64,000 nt of DNA from the NCBI RefSeq assembly GCF_900087055.1, contig NZ_LT575468.1:2669773-2733772 (forward strand). The letters are read 5' to 3'. The translations under genes and the position numbers were made by a program. The DNA comes from Plesiomonas shigelloides. GTDB taxonomy: Bacteria; Pseudomonadota; Gammaproteobacteria; Enterobacterales; CAMTGL01. The notes beneath the pieces are model-generated. The model made no database searches. It was not told the origin of the DNA and was given only the letters and a program-made list of their open reading frames with translations. Of the stretch, positions 8,901-19,265 are shown one piece after another. How positions within the stretch are numbered: position 1 is the first letter of the stretch; each line of letters starts with the position of its first letter.

Positions 8901-10034
8901 TTAGCGAGTCAGATCGTCGAAGAATTTCTTCACGCCATCAAGGAAGCTTTTTTCTTTCGGGCTATGCTTGCTGCGAGCATCACCGGTGAAGCTCTCTTCC
9001 AGCTCTTTGAGCAGCTCTTTTTGGCGCTCGCTCAGTTTCACTGGCGTTTCCACTACCACGCGGCACATCAGATCGCCCACTGCGCCACCACGGACAGATT
9101 TCACGCCCTTACCACGCATACGGAACATACGGCCAGTCTGGGTTTCGGCTGGGATCTTCAGGTTAACCCGACCATCCAAGGTTGGCACTTCAACTTCGCC
9201 GCCCAATGCTGCCATGGTGAAGCTAATCGGTACTTCACAGTACAGGTTGTTGTCTTCACGTTTGAAGATTGGGTGATCTTTAACGTGTACCTGTACATAC
9301 AAGTCGCCAGCTGGCGCGCCAAACTCACCGGCTTCGCCTTCACCGGACAGACGAATGCGATCGCCAGTGTCCACCCCTGCCGGGATCTTAACCGACAGTG
9401 TCTTGGTCTTCTGCACACGGCCTTCACCGTGGCACTTGTTGCACGGATCTTGGATGATCTGGCCACGACCATGACAGGTTGGACAGGTCTGCTGCACCGC
9501 GAAGAAGCCTTGGCGCATCTGGACTTGGCCGGCACCGTGACAGGTCGGGCACGTGGTAGCCTTAGTACCGGCCTTAGCACCGCTACCATCGCAAACATCA
9601 CAAGCTACCATGGTCGGTACCTTGATCTCTTTGGTTACACCTCGAACCGCTTCTTCCAGAGTCAGTTCCATGGTGTAACGCAGATCCGCACCACGGCTGG
9701 CACGTTGCGAACGGCGGCCGCCACCGAAAATGTCACCAAAAACATCACCGAAAATATCGCTGAAATCTGCACCGCCGCCAAAACCGCCTGCGCCGCCCAT
9801 GCCACCTTGCTCGAACGCCGCGTGACCATACTGGTCATATGCCGCTTTCTTTTGAGCATCCGTTAAGATCTCATACGCTTCTTTAATTTCCTTGAAGCGG
9901 TCTTCGGATTCTTTGTCGCCCTGATTGCGGTCCGGGTGATATTTCATTGCCAGACGCTTGTACGCCTTTTTAATTTCCCGTTCATCCGCCTCGCGGGAAA
10001 CTCCCAGAATCTCGTAATAATCGCGCTTCGCCAT
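8901..10034 (-). CDS. dnaJ: Chaperone protein DnaJ
   Basis: 377 aa Hsp40 co-chaperone that delivers substrates to DnaK and stimulates its ATPase. The J domain occupies about residues 1-70 with the HPD loop (KYHPDRN), followed by a Gly/Phe-rich linker. The four CxxCxGxG zinc repeats are all present ([32 protein letters not shown]). I start at [11 protein letters not shown] (10034), preceded by GAGA, rather than four codons upstream. It follows dnaK by 91 nt and should share its heat-shock promoter. Confidence 0.97.
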   Translation of the reverse strand: MAKRDYYEILGVSREADEREIKKAYKRLAMKYHPDRNQGDKESEDRFKEIKEAYEILTDAQKKAAYDQYGHAAFEQGGMGGAGGFGGGADFSDIFGDVFGDIFGGGRRSQRASRGADLRYTMELTLEEAVRGVTKEIKVPTMVACDVCDGSGAKAGTKATTCPTCHGAGQVQMRQGFFAVQQTCPTCHGRGQIIQDPCNKCHGEGRVQKTKTLSVKIPAGVDTGDRIRLSGEGEAGEFGAPAGDLYVQVHVKDHPIFKREDNNLYCEVPISFTMAALGGEVEVPTLDGRVNLKIPAETQTGRMFRMRGKGVKSVRGGAVGDLMCRVVVETPVKLSERQKELLKELEESFTGDARSKHSPKEKSFLDGVKKFFDDLTR

Positions 10035-10125
10035 AATCTCTTTCACCTGCCCCTACATGAATGTACGGGCGCAGGATCTGCATCCAACGCCCGTACCATG
10101 TTCTCACAATCCCTTTATCAAGGAA

Positions 10126-12045
10126 TTATTTTTTGTCTTTAACTTCTTCGAACTCAGCGTCAACAACGTCATCGTCTTGTTTTGCTGAGCCGGTATCCGC
10201 GCCGGATTGAGCCTGAGCTTGTGCTTGCGCTTCTTGCTGGCCCAGTTCCATCAGCTTGGCAGATGCTTCAACCAGAGCTTGAATTTTCGCTTCGATGTCG
10301 GCTTTATCTTCGCCTTTCGCCGCTTTTTCCAGCGCAGTCAGCGCTTCTTCGATCTTGGTCTTTTCATCTGCTGGCAGCTTGTCACCCAGCTCGGTGATTT
10401 GCTTACGGGTACCGTGGATCAGGTGATCCGCTTGGTTACGGGTCTGTACCAGCTCTTCAAACTTACGGTCAGCATCCGCGTTAGCTTCAGCATCACGTAC
10501 CATTTGTTGGATTTCTTCATCGCTCAGACCAGAAGATGCCTTGATGGTGATCTTCTGCTCACGACCGGTGTTCTTGTCTTTAGCAGACACGTGCAGGATA
10601 CCGTCGGCATCGATATCGAAGGTGACTTCGATCTGCGCTGTACCACGTGGTCCTGGCTGGATACCTTCTAAGTTGAACTGACCCAGAGACTTGTTATCAC
10701 CGGCACGCTTACGCTCACCCTGCAGAACATGGATGGTTACTGCAGTTTGGTTGTCCTCAGCAGTAGAGAACACTTGGCTGTGCTTGGTCGGGATAGTGGT
10801 GTTCTTCTCGATCAGCTTGGTCATCACGCTGCCCATGGTTTCGATACCCAGAGACAGAGGTGTTACGTCCAGCAGCAGTACGTCTTTCACATCACCGGCC
10901 AGAACACCACCTTGAACCGCCGCACCGATAGCTACTGCTTCGTCTGGGTTCACGTCTTTACGTGGCTCTTTACCAAAGAATTCAGCAACTTTCTTCTGAA
11001 CCATTGGCATACGAGTCTGACCACCCACCAAGATCACATCATCGATCTCAGAAACAGACAGGCCGGCATCCTGCAGCGCAACTTTCAGTGGCTCCAGAGA
11101 ACGCTGAACCAGATCTTCAACCAGTGATTCCAGTTTGGCACGGGTCACTTTGATGTTCATGTGCTTAGGACCGGTGGCATCTGCAGTGATGTACGGCAGG
11201 TTCACGTCGGTCTGCTGTGCAGAAGACAGCTCGATCTTGGCTTTTTCTGCTGCTTCTTTCAGACGCTGCATCGCCAGTGGATCGTTACGCAGGTCGATAC
11301 CCTGCTCTTTCTTGAATTCGTCTACCAGATAGTTGATCAGACGGTTATCGAAGTCTTCACCACCTAAGTGAGTATCACCGTTGGTTGCCAGTACTTCGAA
11401 AGTCTTGTCGCCATCCATCTCGTTGATTTCGATAATGGAGATATCGAAAGTACCACCACCTAAGTCGTACACAGCGATGGTGTGATCACCACCTTCTTTG
11501 TCCAGACCGTAAGCCAGTGCCGCAGCAGTTGGTTCGTTGATGATACGTTTTACTTCCAGACCTGCGATACGGCCGGCATCTTTGGTTGCCTGACGCTGCG
11601 CATCGTTAAAGTAAGCAGGTACGGTGATAACAGCTTCAGTGACTGGCTCACCCAGGAAGTCTTCTGCTGTTTTCTTCATTTTCTTCAGAACTTCAGCAGA
11701 CACTTGTGGTGGCGCCATTTTCTGGCCTTTCGCTTCTACCCACGCATCGCCATTGTCCGCTTGAACAATTTTGAATGGCATGATGCTTTCGTCGCGCTGA
11801 ACTTCTTCGTCAGTGAAACGACGACCGATCAGACGCTTGATAGCAAACAGTGTGTTTTGCGGGTTAGTTACTGCCTGACGTTTTGCCGGTTGACCTACCA
11901 GGATTTCACCGTCTTGAGTGTAAGCGATGATGGAAGGCGTGGTGCGATCACCTTCGCTGTTCTCAATAACACGTGGCTTGTCACCATCCATGATGGCAAC
12001 ACAGGAGTTGGTAGTACCCAGGTCAATACCGATAATCTTGCCCAT
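10126..12045 (-). CDS. dnaK: Chaperone protein DnaK (Hsp70)
   Basis: 639 aa, close to the E. coli length. The N-terminal ATPase domain begins [16 protein letters not shown] and holds the phosphate loop DLGGGTFD. The interdomain linker is [17 protein letters not shown]. The C-terminus ends EEVKDKK, close to the EEVKDKK tail of enterobacterial DnaK. It folds and disaggregates proteins with DnaJ and GrpE, and restrains sigma-32. First gene of dnaK-dnaJ; grpE is only 1.1 kb upstream, across satP. Confidence 0.98.
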   Translation of the reverse strand: MGKIIGIDLGTTNSCVAIMDGDKPRVIENSEGDRTTPSIIAYTQDGEILVGQPAKRQAVTNPQNTLFAIKRLIGRRFTDEEVQRDESIMPFKIVQADNGDAWVEAKGQKMAPPQVSAEVLKKMKKTAEDFLGEPVTEAVITVPAYFNDAQRQATKDAGRIAGLEVKRIINEPTAAALAYGLDKEGGDHTIAVYDLGGGTFDISIIEINEMDGDKTFEVLATNGDTHLGGEDFDNRLINYLVDEFKKEQGIDLRNDPLAMQRLKEAAEKAKIELSSAQQTDVNLPYITADATGPKHMNIKVTRAKLESLVEDLVQRSLEPLKVALQDAGLSVSEIDDVILVGGQTRMPMVQKKVAEFFGKEPRKDVNPDEAVAIGAAVQGGVLAGDVKDVLLLDVTPLSLGIETMGSVMTKLIEKNTTIPTKHSQVFSTAEDNQTAVTIHVLQGERKRAGDNKSLGQFNLEGIQPGPRGTAQIEVTFDIDADGILHVSAKDKNTGREQKITIKASSGLSDEEIQQMVRDAEANADADRKFEELVQTRNQADHLIHGTRKQITELGDKLPADEKTKIEEALTALEKAAKGEDKADIEAKIQALVEASAKLMELGQQEAQAQAQAQSGADTGSAKQDDDVVDAEFEEVKDKK

Positions 12046-12149
12046 AGTGCATCTCCAAAACTTTAACTTAAATTCTGTTTAATCCGGGCTAAGCCAGTCC
12101 ACATTCTTGTCTGTGTACTCTTAGGCTCACCCGTCGCTCTTGCGGTTGA

Positions 12150-12190
12150 TTAATAAGTGGGGTCGCATTTTTGAACCTCAAGGGGGAGAA
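12150..12190 (-). promoter_or_regulatory. Sigma-32 (heat-shock) promoter of dnaKJ
   Basis: The minus strand reads CCCCCTTGA (-35, 12186-12178) and CCCCACTTA (-10, 12162-12154). This is almost the E. coli dnaK P1 promoter, which has the same CCCCCTTGA and CCCCATTTA. The implied leader is about 100 nt before the dnaK ATG. Confidence 0.88.
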
Positions 12191-12348
12191 GCGAAATTTT
12201 TTTAATTTTTTTTGCCCCCCGCAGTGAAACTGGACGACCGGGTATTTTTTCAACCGTGTATTGATTATTTCAACAATAAACGTATCATTCGCGCGCGCAG
12301 TTAAGCGCATTAAAATTTTCTTACATTTTCCCCTAATTTTTATTTTCC

Positions 12349-12369
12349 GACGGTATACCGTCTTTTTTT
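12349..12369 (+). terminator. Terminator-like hairpin in the satP leader
   Basis: GACGGTATACCGTC is a 14-bp perfect palindrome followed directly by seven T. It fits a short intrinsic terminator about 35 nt before the satP start codon, inside the predicted leader. A second stem, ATTGGT-GTAA-ACCAAT at 12374-12389, follows and abuts the AAAGGAG ribosome site. ATACC (12355-12359) can pair instead with GGTAT (12371-12375), so the structures may be alternatives. Confidence 0.5.
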
Positions 12370-12403
12370 GGGTATTGGTGTAAACCAATCAAAGGAGAAC
12401 TTC

Positions 12404-13003
12404 GTGTCCAACTGCAATCTGGCCAATCCGGCTCCTCTCGGTCTGATGGGTTTCGGTATGACCACCGTGCTGCTGAACATTCACAACGCCGGTTTCTTCC
12501 CTGTCAGCGCCATGATCATGACCATGGGTATTTTCTACGGCGGCTTAGCGCAGGTTATCGTCGGGATTATGTGCTTTAAGAAAGGGGATACCTTCGGAAC
12601 AACCGCATTTACCTCTTACGGTCTGTTCTGGCTGACGCTGGTATTCCTGTGGCTGCTGCCAGCGATGGGTCTGACCGCACCAACTGAACACGCGTTCATG
12701 GGTCTGTACCTGGGCATGTGGGGCATCTTCACCCTGTTCATGTTCTTCGGTAGCCTGAAATACTGCCGCGCAAAGCAATTCGTCTTTGCCAGCCTGACCG
12801 TGCTGTTCTTCCTGCTGGCGGCGCGTGACCTGACCGGTAGTGAACTGATCGGTACCATTGCTGGCTTCGAAGGCATCATCTGTGGCTTCAGCGCAATCTA
12901 CTTTGCGATGGCTCAAGTGCTGAACGAAACCTATGGCCGTACCGTACTGCCTGTAGGTGAGCTGAAAAAAACTCAGCCAGCGGCGCAGCTGCAAACCGCG
13001 TAA
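12404..13003 (+). CDS. satP: Acetate/succinate uptake transporter SatP (YaaH family)
   Basis: 199 aa inner-membrane protein with six hydrophobic segments. The family signature NPAPLGLMGFGMTTVLLN opens the protein, and GIFYGGLAQ and FTSYGLFWLTL are also typical of the GPR1/FUN34/YaaH family, which moves acetate with protons. The start is GTG at 12404: AAAGGAG sits 6 nt before it and no in-frame ATG fits. In E. coli satP is also close to dnaK. See the leader hairpins for possible control. Confidence 0.9.
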   Translation: MSNCNLANPAPLGLMGFGMTTVLLNIHNAGFFPVSAMIMTMGIFYGGLAQVIVGIMCFKKGDTFGTTAFTSYGLFWLTLVFLWLLPAMGLTAPTEHAFMGLYLGMWGIFTLFMFFGSLKYCRAKQFVFASLTVLFFLLAARDLTGSELIGTIAGFEGIICGFSAIYFAMAQVLNETYGRTVLPVGELKKTQPAAQLQTA

Positions 13004-13030
13004 TTAGCGCCTCTACACGTTATCCATAAA

Positions 13031-13060
13031 AAAGAGCACCCTCGCGGTGCTCTTTTTTTA
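13031..13060 (+). terminator. Intrinsic terminator after satP
   Basis: GAGCACC / GGTGCTC stem with a CTCGC loop, T7 on the plus strand and A-rich on the other side. It may also serve grpE from the opposite strand. Confidence 0.85.
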
Positions 13061-13104
13061 TTCACAGTCTGCAACGAAGATCAGCGATATTCCGCAGACT
13101 TAGA

Positions 13105-13133
13105 CACTGACTCACGCGCTAACGTGAGTCAGT
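13105..13133 (-). other. Hairpin downstream of grpE
   Basis: Perfect 11-base arms ACTGACTCACG and CGTGAGTCAGT around a six-base loop, ending 8 nt past the grpE stop codon. No T-run follows on the minus strand. It could protect the grpE message 3' end or work with the terminator at 13031-13060. Confidence 0.55.
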
Positions 13134-13141
13134 AACGGCCA

Positions 13142-13732
13142 TTAAGCCTGAGTATCGACGCTGTTACCCTTGGATACCATCACCATCGCTGGACGGATCA
13201 GACGACCGTTCAGGGTATAGCCTTTTTGCAGCACCATCACGATGTGATTGGCTGGATGTTCGGCAGATTCCACCATGCTCATCGCCTGATGCACATCAGG
13301 GTTGAATGGGCAGCCAACTTGGTCAACAGGCTCAACACCGAACTTGTTCATCGCGCTGTACAGTGATTTCAAGGTCAGCTCAACGCCTTCAATCATGGCG
13401 TGCAGATCGGTGTTTTGCTTGTCAGCCAGCTCAACGGCGCGCTCCAAGCTATCGATGACCGGCAGCAGCTCGTTAGCAAACTTCTCCAGCGCAAACTTGT
13501 GCGCCTTCTCGACATCTTGCTCAGCACGACGACGGATGTTGTCAACTTCAGCGCGCGCGCGCAAAACACTATCACGCTCATTGCTTTTGGCTGCATCCAG
13601 CTCTTTTTCCAGCTCAGCGATACGGGCATCGCGCGGATCAGCACTCACTTCCAGCTCAGTTTCTTCAGCAGACATCGCAGCTTGCTCGGCTTCAGTCTGT
13701 TCAGTTTGTGGATTAATCTCTTGTTGGCTCAT
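13142..13732 (-). CDS. grpE: Nucleotide exchange factor GrpE
   Basis: 196 aa. It has an acidic N-terminus (about residues 1-35), then a long coiled coil ([36 protein letters not shown]) and the C-terminal beta domain containing [28 protein letters not shown]. GrpE exchanges ADP for ATP on DnaK and acts as a thermosensor. It is monocistronic and divergent from nadK, as in E. coli. Confidence 0.97.
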   Translation of the reverse strand: MSQQEINPQTEQTEAEQAAMSAEETELEVSADPRDARIAELEKELDAAKSNERDSVLRARAEVDNIRRRAEQDVEKAHKFALEKFANELLPVIDSLERAVELADKQNTDLHAMIEGVELTLKSLYSAMNKFGVEPVDQVGCPFNPDVHQAMSMVESAEHPANHIVMVLQKGYTLNGRLIRPAMVMVSKGNSVDTQA

Positions 13733-13770
13733 GAATTTCTCCGCGATTTGGCATTCTCAACCTTAGTTAG

Positions 13771-13806
13771 CTTATTATGGGGACGAAAAGCGGTGATTCA
13801 AGGGTA
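13771..13806 (-). promoter_or_regulatory. Sigma-32 promoter of grpE
   Basis: The minus strand reads CTTGAATC (-35, 13802-13795) and CCCCATAAT (-10, 13782-13774), with 14 bp between TTGAA and CCCC. Both boxes fit the heat-shock consensus closely. Confidence 0.85.
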
Positions 13807-13871
13807 AAATCCCGGCCAACGGCCGCCGGATTATCCGGCCGAGATCTCAGTTACAGCGAAAAGGCACAAAA

Positions 13872-14753
13872 ATGAATTCAGGATTTACATGTATAGCTCT
13901 GGTTGGTCGTCCTCGCCATCAAGCTGGACTAGCAACTCATGAGACCCTATATCGCTGGCTGACGGCTCAAGGCTACCATGTTCTGTTAGAGCGCCAAGTC
14001 GCTCATGCCCTGCAAATCACCGATGCGAACACCGCCAGCTTGACCGAAATTGGCCAGCAGGCTGACCTCGCGGTGGTTATTGGGGGGGATGGCAATATGT
14101 TGGGTGCCGCACGGGTATTAGCGCGCTACGGTGTGGCGATGATTGGTGTCAACCGCGGTAACTTGGGCTTTTTAACCGATCTCGACCCAGAAAATGCACA
14201 AACTCAGTTAAGCGAAGTGCTGGCCGGTGATTACCTCACCGAAGACCGCTTTTTACTGGAAGCGGAAGTGTTCAGTGGCGATCGCCCTAAACGCGCCAGC
14301 AGCGCCATCAACGAAGCAGTGCTGCACCCCGGTAAAGTCGCGCACATGATAGAGTTTGAGGTTTACATCGATAACCGCTTTGCGTTTTCCCAACGCTCCG
14401 ATGGCCTGATTATCTCGACCCCAACCGGCTCCACCGCCTACTCACTGTCCGCTGGCGGCCCCATCCTGACCCCGAATCTGGATGCCATCACCTTGGTGCC
14501 GATGTTCCCGCATACCCTGTCCGCGCGCCCGTTGGTGATCGACAGCAACAGCCACATTCGATTGCGCTTTTCCCAAGGCACCACTAGCACGCTGGAAATC
14601 AGCTGCGACAGCCAAATTGCCCTGCCTATCCAGCAAGGCGATGAAGTGGTGATCCGCAAAAGCCCGCACCGCCTGCGCCTCATTCACCCTAAAGAGTACA
14701 ACTACTTCAATATTCTTAGCAGCAAGCTAGGGTGGTCGAAAAAGCTGTTTTAA
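13872..14753 (+). CDS. nadK: NAD kinase
   Basis: 293 aa, the usual enterobacterial length of 292. It phosphorylates NAD to NADP with ATP in the cytoplasm. The catalytic GGDGN motif is at 71-75, [13 protein letters not shown] follows, and the NAD-binding region with [16 protein letters not shown] is intact. Divergent from grpE, followed by recN, the same order as in E. coli. Confidence 0.97.
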   Translation: MNSGFTCIALVGRPRHQAGLATHETLYRWLTAQGYHVLLERQVAHALQITDANTASLTEIGQQADLAVVIGGDGNMLGAARVLARYGVAMIGVNRGNLGFLTDLDPENAQTQLSEVLAGDYLTEDRFLLEAEVFSGDRPKRASSAINEAVLHPGKVAHMIEFEVYIDNRFAFSQRSDGLIISTPTGSTAYSLSAGGPILTPNLDAITLVPMFPHTLSARPLVIDSNSHIRLRFSQGTTSTLEISCDSQIALPIQQGDEVVIRKSPHRLRLIHPKEYNYFNILSSKLGWSKKLF

Positions 14754-14821
14754 ATCGTCACAACCCTGACCTCGCCTCTTAGAGTCCGAGTAACCAGCGG
14801 GAATCTTGCCGTGCAGATCTT

Positions 14822-14863
14822 TACTGTATACAAAACCAGTATATACTGTCTTTGTATACAGTA
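14822..14863 (+). promoter_or_regulatory. Two LexA (SOS) boxes of recN
   Basis: TACTGTATACAAAACCAGTA (14822-14841) and TACTGTCTTTGTATACAGTA (14844-14863) both match TACTG-N10-CAGTA exactly and are two bases apart. They lie 27-68 nt before the recN ATG. Tandem boxes imply tight SOS repression, as known for E. coli recN. Confidence 0.92.
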
Positions 14864-14889
14864 ATGGATATTTGCACAGAGGCTCTCCG

Positions 14890-16551
14890 ATGCTGGCTCA
14901 ATTAACCGTCAATAATTTTGCTATCGTGCGTGAACTGGCGATGGATTTCCATGCCGGAATGACCACCATTACCGGCGAAACCGGTGCCGGTAAATCCATC
15001 GCCATTGATGCGTTAGGATTATGTCTCGGAGAGCGTGCAGAAGCGGCAATGGTGCGCGCAGATGCCAAGCGCGCTGAAGTATCGGCCAGCTTTTTATTGC
15101 AAGGCAACCCAGCCGCCCGCCGCTGGTTGGAAGATAACCAACTGGATGAAGGCGATGACTGTATCCTGCGCCGCGTGATCAGCGCTGATGGGCGCTCGAA
15201 AGCCTTTATTAACGGCACGCCAGTGCCCGCCTCACAGCTGCGCGACTTAGGCCAACACCTGATTCATATTCACGGTCAGCATGCCCACCAGCGTCTGCTC
15301 AAGCCCGATTATCAGCTGCAATTACTGGATGCCTATGCTGGTCACCAAGGGCTGCTGGATGAAATGCGTCAGGCTTATCAAACCTGGCGCGAACAAAAAA
15401 ATGCCCTCAAAGCCTTCGAGCAAAACCGCAGCGAGCGCGAAGCTCGTCTGCAACTGCTGCAATATCAAGTCAAAGAGCTGGATGAGTTCGCACTGCAAAT
15501 CGGTGAGTTTCAGCAAATTGATGAGGAGTATAAGCGGCTGTCCAACAGCGGTGAGCTGCTGCAACTGAGCGGTGAATCCTTACAGATTTTGTACGAAGCG
15601 GATGAAAACAGCATTTTGAGTCTGATGCGTTTAGCCGAGCAGCGCGTCAGTCAGTCTGCCGAGTTGGATCCGCAGCTGCAACCGCTGGTACACATGCTGG
15701 AAGAAGCAACCATCCAACTGCAAGAAGTCAGCGATGAACTGCGCCACTATTTAGACCGCCTCGATCTAGACCCGCAGCGTCTGCAATATCTGGAGCAGCG
15801 CTTAGCCAAAGCGGTGCAGCTGGCACGTAAGCATCATATTCAACCCGATGAGCTGCCGGAGCTGCATCAAAGCATCCGCGATGAGCTCGATACTTTGCGC
15901 GAACAAGATCTCGATAGCGAGCAGCTCGAGCTGCGTGAACAAGCCTACCGCGAAGCGATGCTACACAGCGCCGAGAAACTCAGCCAGAGCCGTCAACGCT
16001 ATGCCGGTGAGTTGGCGAGCCTCATCACCCGTAGCATGCGCGAGCTGTCGATGGAAAATGGCAATTTCTTTATTGAACTCAACGCCAGCGAGCAGCGTCT
16101 GACGCCGCTTGGCTTTGATCACATTGAATTTACCGTCACCACCAACCCCGGCCAACCGGCACAAGCACTGGGCAAAGTAGCATCGGGGGGCGAACTGTCA
16201 CGGATTTCACTGGCAATTCAGGTGATCACCGCACGTAAAGTCGATACTCCTAGCCTGATTTTCGATGAAGTGGATGTGGGGATCAGCGGCCCAACCGCCG
16301 CGATTGTCGGCAAGCTGCTGCGTCAGCTCGGCGAGTCCACCCAAGTGTTGTGTGTCACCCACCTGCCGCAGGTCGCCGGTTGTGGCCATAATCACTATTT
16401 TGTCAGCAAGTTCACCGATGGCCAGATGACTGAAACGCGGATGACTTTACTTAGTAACGAAGCGCGCTTGAATGAACTGGCCCGCTTGCTTGGCGGCAGC
16501 CAAATCACAGAGAATACCCTCGCCAATGCGCGTGAACTGCTGGCAGCGTGA
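14890..16551 (+). CDS. recN: DNA repair protein RecN
   Basis: 553 aa SMC-like ATPase used in double-strand break repair. Walker A GETGAGKS is at 29-36. A long coiled coil fills the middle (about 150-360). The signature [13 protein letters not shown] and Walker [13 protein letters not shown] are near the C-terminus. The start is [10 protein letters not shown] at 14890; a longer reading frame from 14806 would run through the LexA boxes and has no ribosome site. It sits between nadK and bamE as in E. coli and should be SOS-induced. Confidence 0.96.
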   Translation: MLAQLTVNNFAIVRELAMDFHAGMTTITGETGAGKSIAIDALGLCLGERAEAAMVRADAKRAEVSASFLLQGNPAARRWLEDNQLDEGDDCILRRVISADGRSKAFINGTPVPASQLRDLGQHLIHIHGQHAHQRLLKPDYQLQLLDAYAGHQGLLDEMRQAYQTWREQKNALKAFEQNRSEREARLQLLQYQVKELDEFALQIGEFQQIDEEYKRLSNSGELLQLSGESLQILYEADENSILSLMRLAEQRVSQSAELDPQLQPLVHMLEEATIQLQEVSDELRHYLDRLDLDPQRLQYLEQRLAKAVQLARKHHIQPDELPELHQSIRDELDTLREQDLDSEQLELREQAYREAMLHSAEKLSQSRQRYAGELASLITRSMRELSMENGNFFIELNASEQRLTPLGFDHIEFTVTTNPGQPAQALGKVASGGELSRISLAIQVITARKVDTPSLIFDEVDVGISGPTAAIVGKLLRQLGESTQVLCVTHLPQVAGCGHNHYFVSKFTDGQMTETRMTLLSNEARLNELARLLGGSQITENTLANARELLAA

Positions 16552-16642
16552 TCCGGTCGCACAGATCACATATCTGTTTTTACTTTAGCGTCCGGGTTGA
16601 TTATTATCACGGGTAACTCGTTTACAGGAATACTGACTCGCT

Positions 16643-16996
16643 ATGCGCTGTAAAACACTGATTACTGCATGTCTGCTGACCATGCTCACCGCAGGTTGCT
16701 CCACGGTCGAAAAAGTGGTGTACCGCATTGATGTGGACCAGGGTAACTACCTGGAGCAAAAGGATGTCGCACAGCTGCGACAGGGAATGAACAAAGATCA
16801 GGTGCTGTATCTGCTCGGTACGCCACTGCTCAATGATCCATTTGGCAGCGATACGTGGTACTACGTGTTCCGCCAGCAAAAAGGCCACGATGCACCAACC
16901 CAGCAAACACTGGTTTTGAGCTTCGACAGCCAAGGACTGCTGAGTCAGATTAAAAATCAAGACCAACTGCCCGCTAACCTCGAGCACAATAGCTAA
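16643..16996 (+). CDS. bamE: Outer membrane protein assembly factor BamE
   Basis: 117 aa lipoprotein of the BAM complex. The signal peptide ends with lipobox LTAGC (Cys19). The SmpA/OmlA fold motifs [32 protein letters not shown] and [13 protein letters not shown] are clear. BamE stabilises BamA-BamD contact; bamA itself is at 53751-56192 in this window. Confidence 0.96.
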   Translation: MRCKTLITACLLTMLTAGCSTVEKVVYRIDVDQGNYLEQKDVAQLRQGMNKDQVLYLLGTPLLNDPFGSDTWYYVFRQQKGHDAPTQQTLVLSFDSQGLLSQIKNQDQLPANLEHNS

Positions 16997-17061
16997 TTAG
17001 CAGCCGCGAACTCTTGATTACCACGCTGGCGAGAAAAACCACGTCAGAAAAGAAAATAGAA

Positions 17062-17107
17062 AAAAACCGGTCCGAGTCATTGCTGACTTACTAAGACCGG
17101 TTTTTCT
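17062..17107 (+). terminator. Terminator between bamE and ratB
   Basis: AAAAACCGGTC and GACCGGTTTTT arms surround a longer loop. T-runs exist on both strands, so it can end both convergent transcripts. Confidence 0.7.
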
Positions 17108-17205
17108 TTATCTTTTATCTGGCTTTTATTGTTTGTCGACTATTGTTTTACCAACAGTCACGTGTTTATCGACAGCCATGCAGCGCATCACGATGAGAAA
17201 ACAAA

Positions 17206-17496
17206 CTAGGCGTTTTTCTTCGCCCGCTCGGCACGCAGACGACGCATCTCTTTCGGATCGGCCAGTAAAGGACGATAAATCTCGATTCGATCACCGTCAT
17301 GTACACGATCGGAAAGCTTAACCATCCGGCTGTACACACCAACACGATTGACCCGCAAATCGATATCCGGGCACATCTGTAATATCCCCGAGCGCAGAAT
17401 AATCTCTTCCACCGTGGCCGTATCCGGCACCGACAAACTTAATACGCGTTGTACATTCGGCAAGGCATACGCGACTTCCACATGAATCTCAGCCAC
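17206..17496 (-). CDS. ratB: RnfH/RatB family ubiquitin-fold protein
   Basis: 96 aa, UPF0125 family, beta-grasp fold; exact role unknown. Recognisable parts are [31 protein letters not shown] and [22 protein letters not shown] start at GTG 17496: AGGAGGT is well placed before it, and a longer frame from 17568 would overlap ratA deeply. It overlaps the ratA stop by 8 nt, so the two are coupled. Confidence 0.88.
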   Translation of the reverse strand: MAEIHVEVAYALPNVQRVLSLSVPDTATVEEIILRSGILQMCPDIDLRVNRVGVYSRMVKLSDRVHDGDRIEIYRPLLADPKEMRRLRAERAKKNA

Positions 17497-17923
17497 CGTA
17501 CACCTCCTTCGCGCGCGAGGTAAATGCATTAACCATATTACCGGCCAGCTCTTTAAAGATCCGGCCAAATGCCGCTTCTACCAGCACACTGGTAAATTCG
17601 AAGTCCAGATGCAGCTCCACTTTACACGCATCCTCACTGAGCGCAGTAAAATGCCAACCACCGCTGAGCTTACGAAACGGACCATCGACCAGATTCATCT
17701 GAATTTTCTGATTTTGCTGTAACGTATTTTTCGTCACAAAGGTCTTGCTGATCCCGGCCTTCGACACATCCACTGCCGCGGTCATCTCATCTGACGCCTG
17801 CGACAAAATCCGGCTGCCAACACACCCGGGCAAAAACGCTGGATACGCACTCACATCATTGACCAGTGTATACATCTGCTCAGCACTGAACGGAACCAGC
17901 GCCGAACGACTGATCTGGGGCAT
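17489..17923 (-). CDS. ratA: RatA, START-domain ribosome-associated/coenzyme Q-binding protein
   Basis: 144 aa, one START/polyketide-cyclase-like domain ([53 protein letters not shown]). E. coli RatA was reported to block 70S formation; the family is also related to Coq10 quinone-binding proteins, so toxin activity should not be assumed. Divergent from smpB, the same arrangement as E. coli. Confidence 0.9.
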   Translation of the reverse strand: MPQISRSALVPFSAEQMYTLVNDVSAYPAFLPGCVGSRILSQASDEMTAAVDVSKAGISKTFVTKNTLQQNQKIQMNLVDGPFRKLSGGWHFTALSEDACKVELHLDFEFTSVLVEAAFGRIFKELAGNMVNAFTSRAKEVYGG

Positions 17924-18069
17924 AGCAATACCTCACAACACAAAAAACGCCCCGATCATAGCATTCAATTTCACACTCCCAAAGTCAGAGATGGTTCATC
18001 ACCGGTAAAAGACGGTAGAATAGCAACCATATTCAAAGCATCAGGCTCGGCCTGAGTTAAGGTGGTCTT

Positions 18070-18555
18070 ATGACAAAGAAAAATGCCAATAAAAAAGCGG
18101 GGTCGTCGACCATTGCGTTAAACAAACGAGCCCGCCACGAATATTTTATCGAAAATGACATGGAAGCCGGCCTGTCACTGCAAGGCTGGGAAGTCAAATC
18201 ACTGCGTGCGGGCAAAGCCAACATCAGTGAAAGCTACGTATTGCTAAAAGACGGCGAGGCCTTTTTATTTGGCTCGACCATCAACCCGCTGTCTGTCGCG
18301 TCCAGCCATGTCGTGTGCGATCCAACCCGCACCCGCAAATTGCTGCTCAAGCAGCGCGAGCTGGATGTTCTGTATGGCAGCGTCAACCGCGATGGTTATA
18401 CCTTGATGCCACTGAGCCTGTACTGGAAAGGGCCATGGGTGAAGGTCAAAATCGGTCTGGCCAAAGGTAAAAAACTGCATGATAAACGTGCGGATATCAA
18501 AGATCGCGAATGGCAAGTGGCCAAAGAGCGGATCATGAAGCACGCAGGGCGCTAA
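18070..18555 (+). CDS. smpB: SsrA-binding protein SmpB
   Basis: 161 aa, E. coli length 160. Binds tmRNA and brings it to stalled ribosomes. The OB-fold core has [20 protein letters not shown] and [14 protein letters not shown]; the basic C-terminal tail [17 protein letters not shown] is present. It lies 80 bp before ssrA, its RNA partner. Confidence 0.97.
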   Translation: MTKKNANKKAGSSTIALNKRARHEYFIENDMEAGLSLQGWEVKSLRAGKANISESYVLLKDGEAFLFGSTINPLSVASSHVVCDPTRTRKLLLKQRELDVLYGSVNRDGYTLMPLSLYWKGPWVKVKIGLAKGKKLHDKRADIKDREWQVAKERIMKHAGR

Positions 18556-18590
18556 TCCAGCACTTTTTTAGCATTATTTAATGCGATAAG

Positions 18591-18621
18591 TTGACGCATC
18601 ACTAAAAGATTCTGGTATACT
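18591..18621 (+). promoter_or_regulatory. Promoter of ssrA
   Basis: TTGACG (18591-18596) and an extended -10, TGG-TATACT (18613-18621), with 19 bp between the hexamers. The mature RNA begins 15 nt after the -10. Confidence 0.7.
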
Positions 18622-18635
18622 CAGAATCACAACTT

Positions 18636-18999
18636 GGGGCTGATTTTGGATTCGACGGGATTGGCGAAACCCAAGGTGCATGCCGAGGTGCGGTAGGCCT
18701 CGTTAACAAACCGCAAAAAATAGTCGCAAACGACGAAAACTACGCACTAGCAGCTTAATAACCTGCATAGAGCCCTCTCTCCCTAGCCTCCGCTCGTAGG
18801 ACGGGGATCAAGAGAGGTCAAACCAAAACGAGATCGCGTGGAAGCCTTGCCCGGGGCGGAAGCGTTAAATCTAATCGGGATAGTCTATCAGTGGCGTGTC
18901 TGTCCGCAGCTGGTCGGCGAATGTAAAGACTAGACTAAGCATGTAGTACCGACGGCGTAGTAATTTCGGACGCGGGTTCAACTCCCGCCAGCTCCACCA
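18636..18999 (+). ncRNA. ssrA: Transfer-messenger RNA (tmRNA)
   Basis: 364 nt, starting GGGGCTGATTTTGGATTCGA and ending in the tRNA-Ala-like acceptor with GCTCCACCA. The tag reading frame (18726-18758) encodes ANDENYALAA and stops at TAA TAA, identical to the E. coli tag. It rescues stalled ribosomes and marks the product for ClpXP. The 3' end is intact and no integrase follows, so this common island attachment site is unoccupied here. Confidence 0.98.
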
Positions 19000-19008
19000 A
19001 TCGATTGG

Positions 19009-19044
19009 AAGGGCGATAACTCATTGAGTTATCGCCCTTTTTGC
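19009..19044 (+). terminator. Intrinsic terminator of ssrA
   Basis: AAGGGCGATAACTCA / TGAGTTATCGCCCTT stem followed by T5, 10 nt past the CCA end. Confidence 0.9.
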
Positions 19045-19265
19045 ATCTATTCCTCTGCTTAACACCAATATCCAGCCCTCTCTAGTGCTCCAACAGCCAC
19101 AGAGCAATGCACAGGCCGCGCGCCTAGAGATTATCTTCCTTTATTAAGATCACAATATTTCGGCGAAAACTTACCAAAATCAGGCAAACAGGCGTAGCCT
19201 AAAAATATCTTACGGACCGCTGTTTTTGATTAAATGCACCATCTGTATGGCTAAGGAGCCGTTAC

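Larger units (their letters stand above)
12046..12403. other. Regulatory region between dnaK and satP
   Basis: This 358-bp interval separates divergent dnaK and satP. It holds the sigma-32 promoter of dnaK (12150-12190), a candidate satP promoter (TTGATT 12261-12266, 16 bp, TATCAT 12283-12288), a terminator-like hairpin and a second hairpin next to the satP ribosome site. The stretch 12195-12215 has two T-runs of seven and eight. I see no coding sequence in it. Confidence 0.7.

Noticed and set aside
8886-9866. 326-aa reading frame antisense to dnaJ
   Set aside because: Mirrors dnaJ coding sequence; low-complexity Ala/Thr/His composition and no start signals.
12089-12388. 99-aa reading frame upstream of dnaK
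   Set aside because: It overlaps the sigma-32 promoter and the T-runs and would be in the dnaK leader; very Lys/Arg-rich, no relatives recognised.
17489-17923. RatA-RatB as a toxin-antitoxin pair
   Set aside because: The name is historical. RatB is a ubiquitin-fold protein without antitoxin activity shown, and both genes are conserved housekeeping neighbours of smpB.
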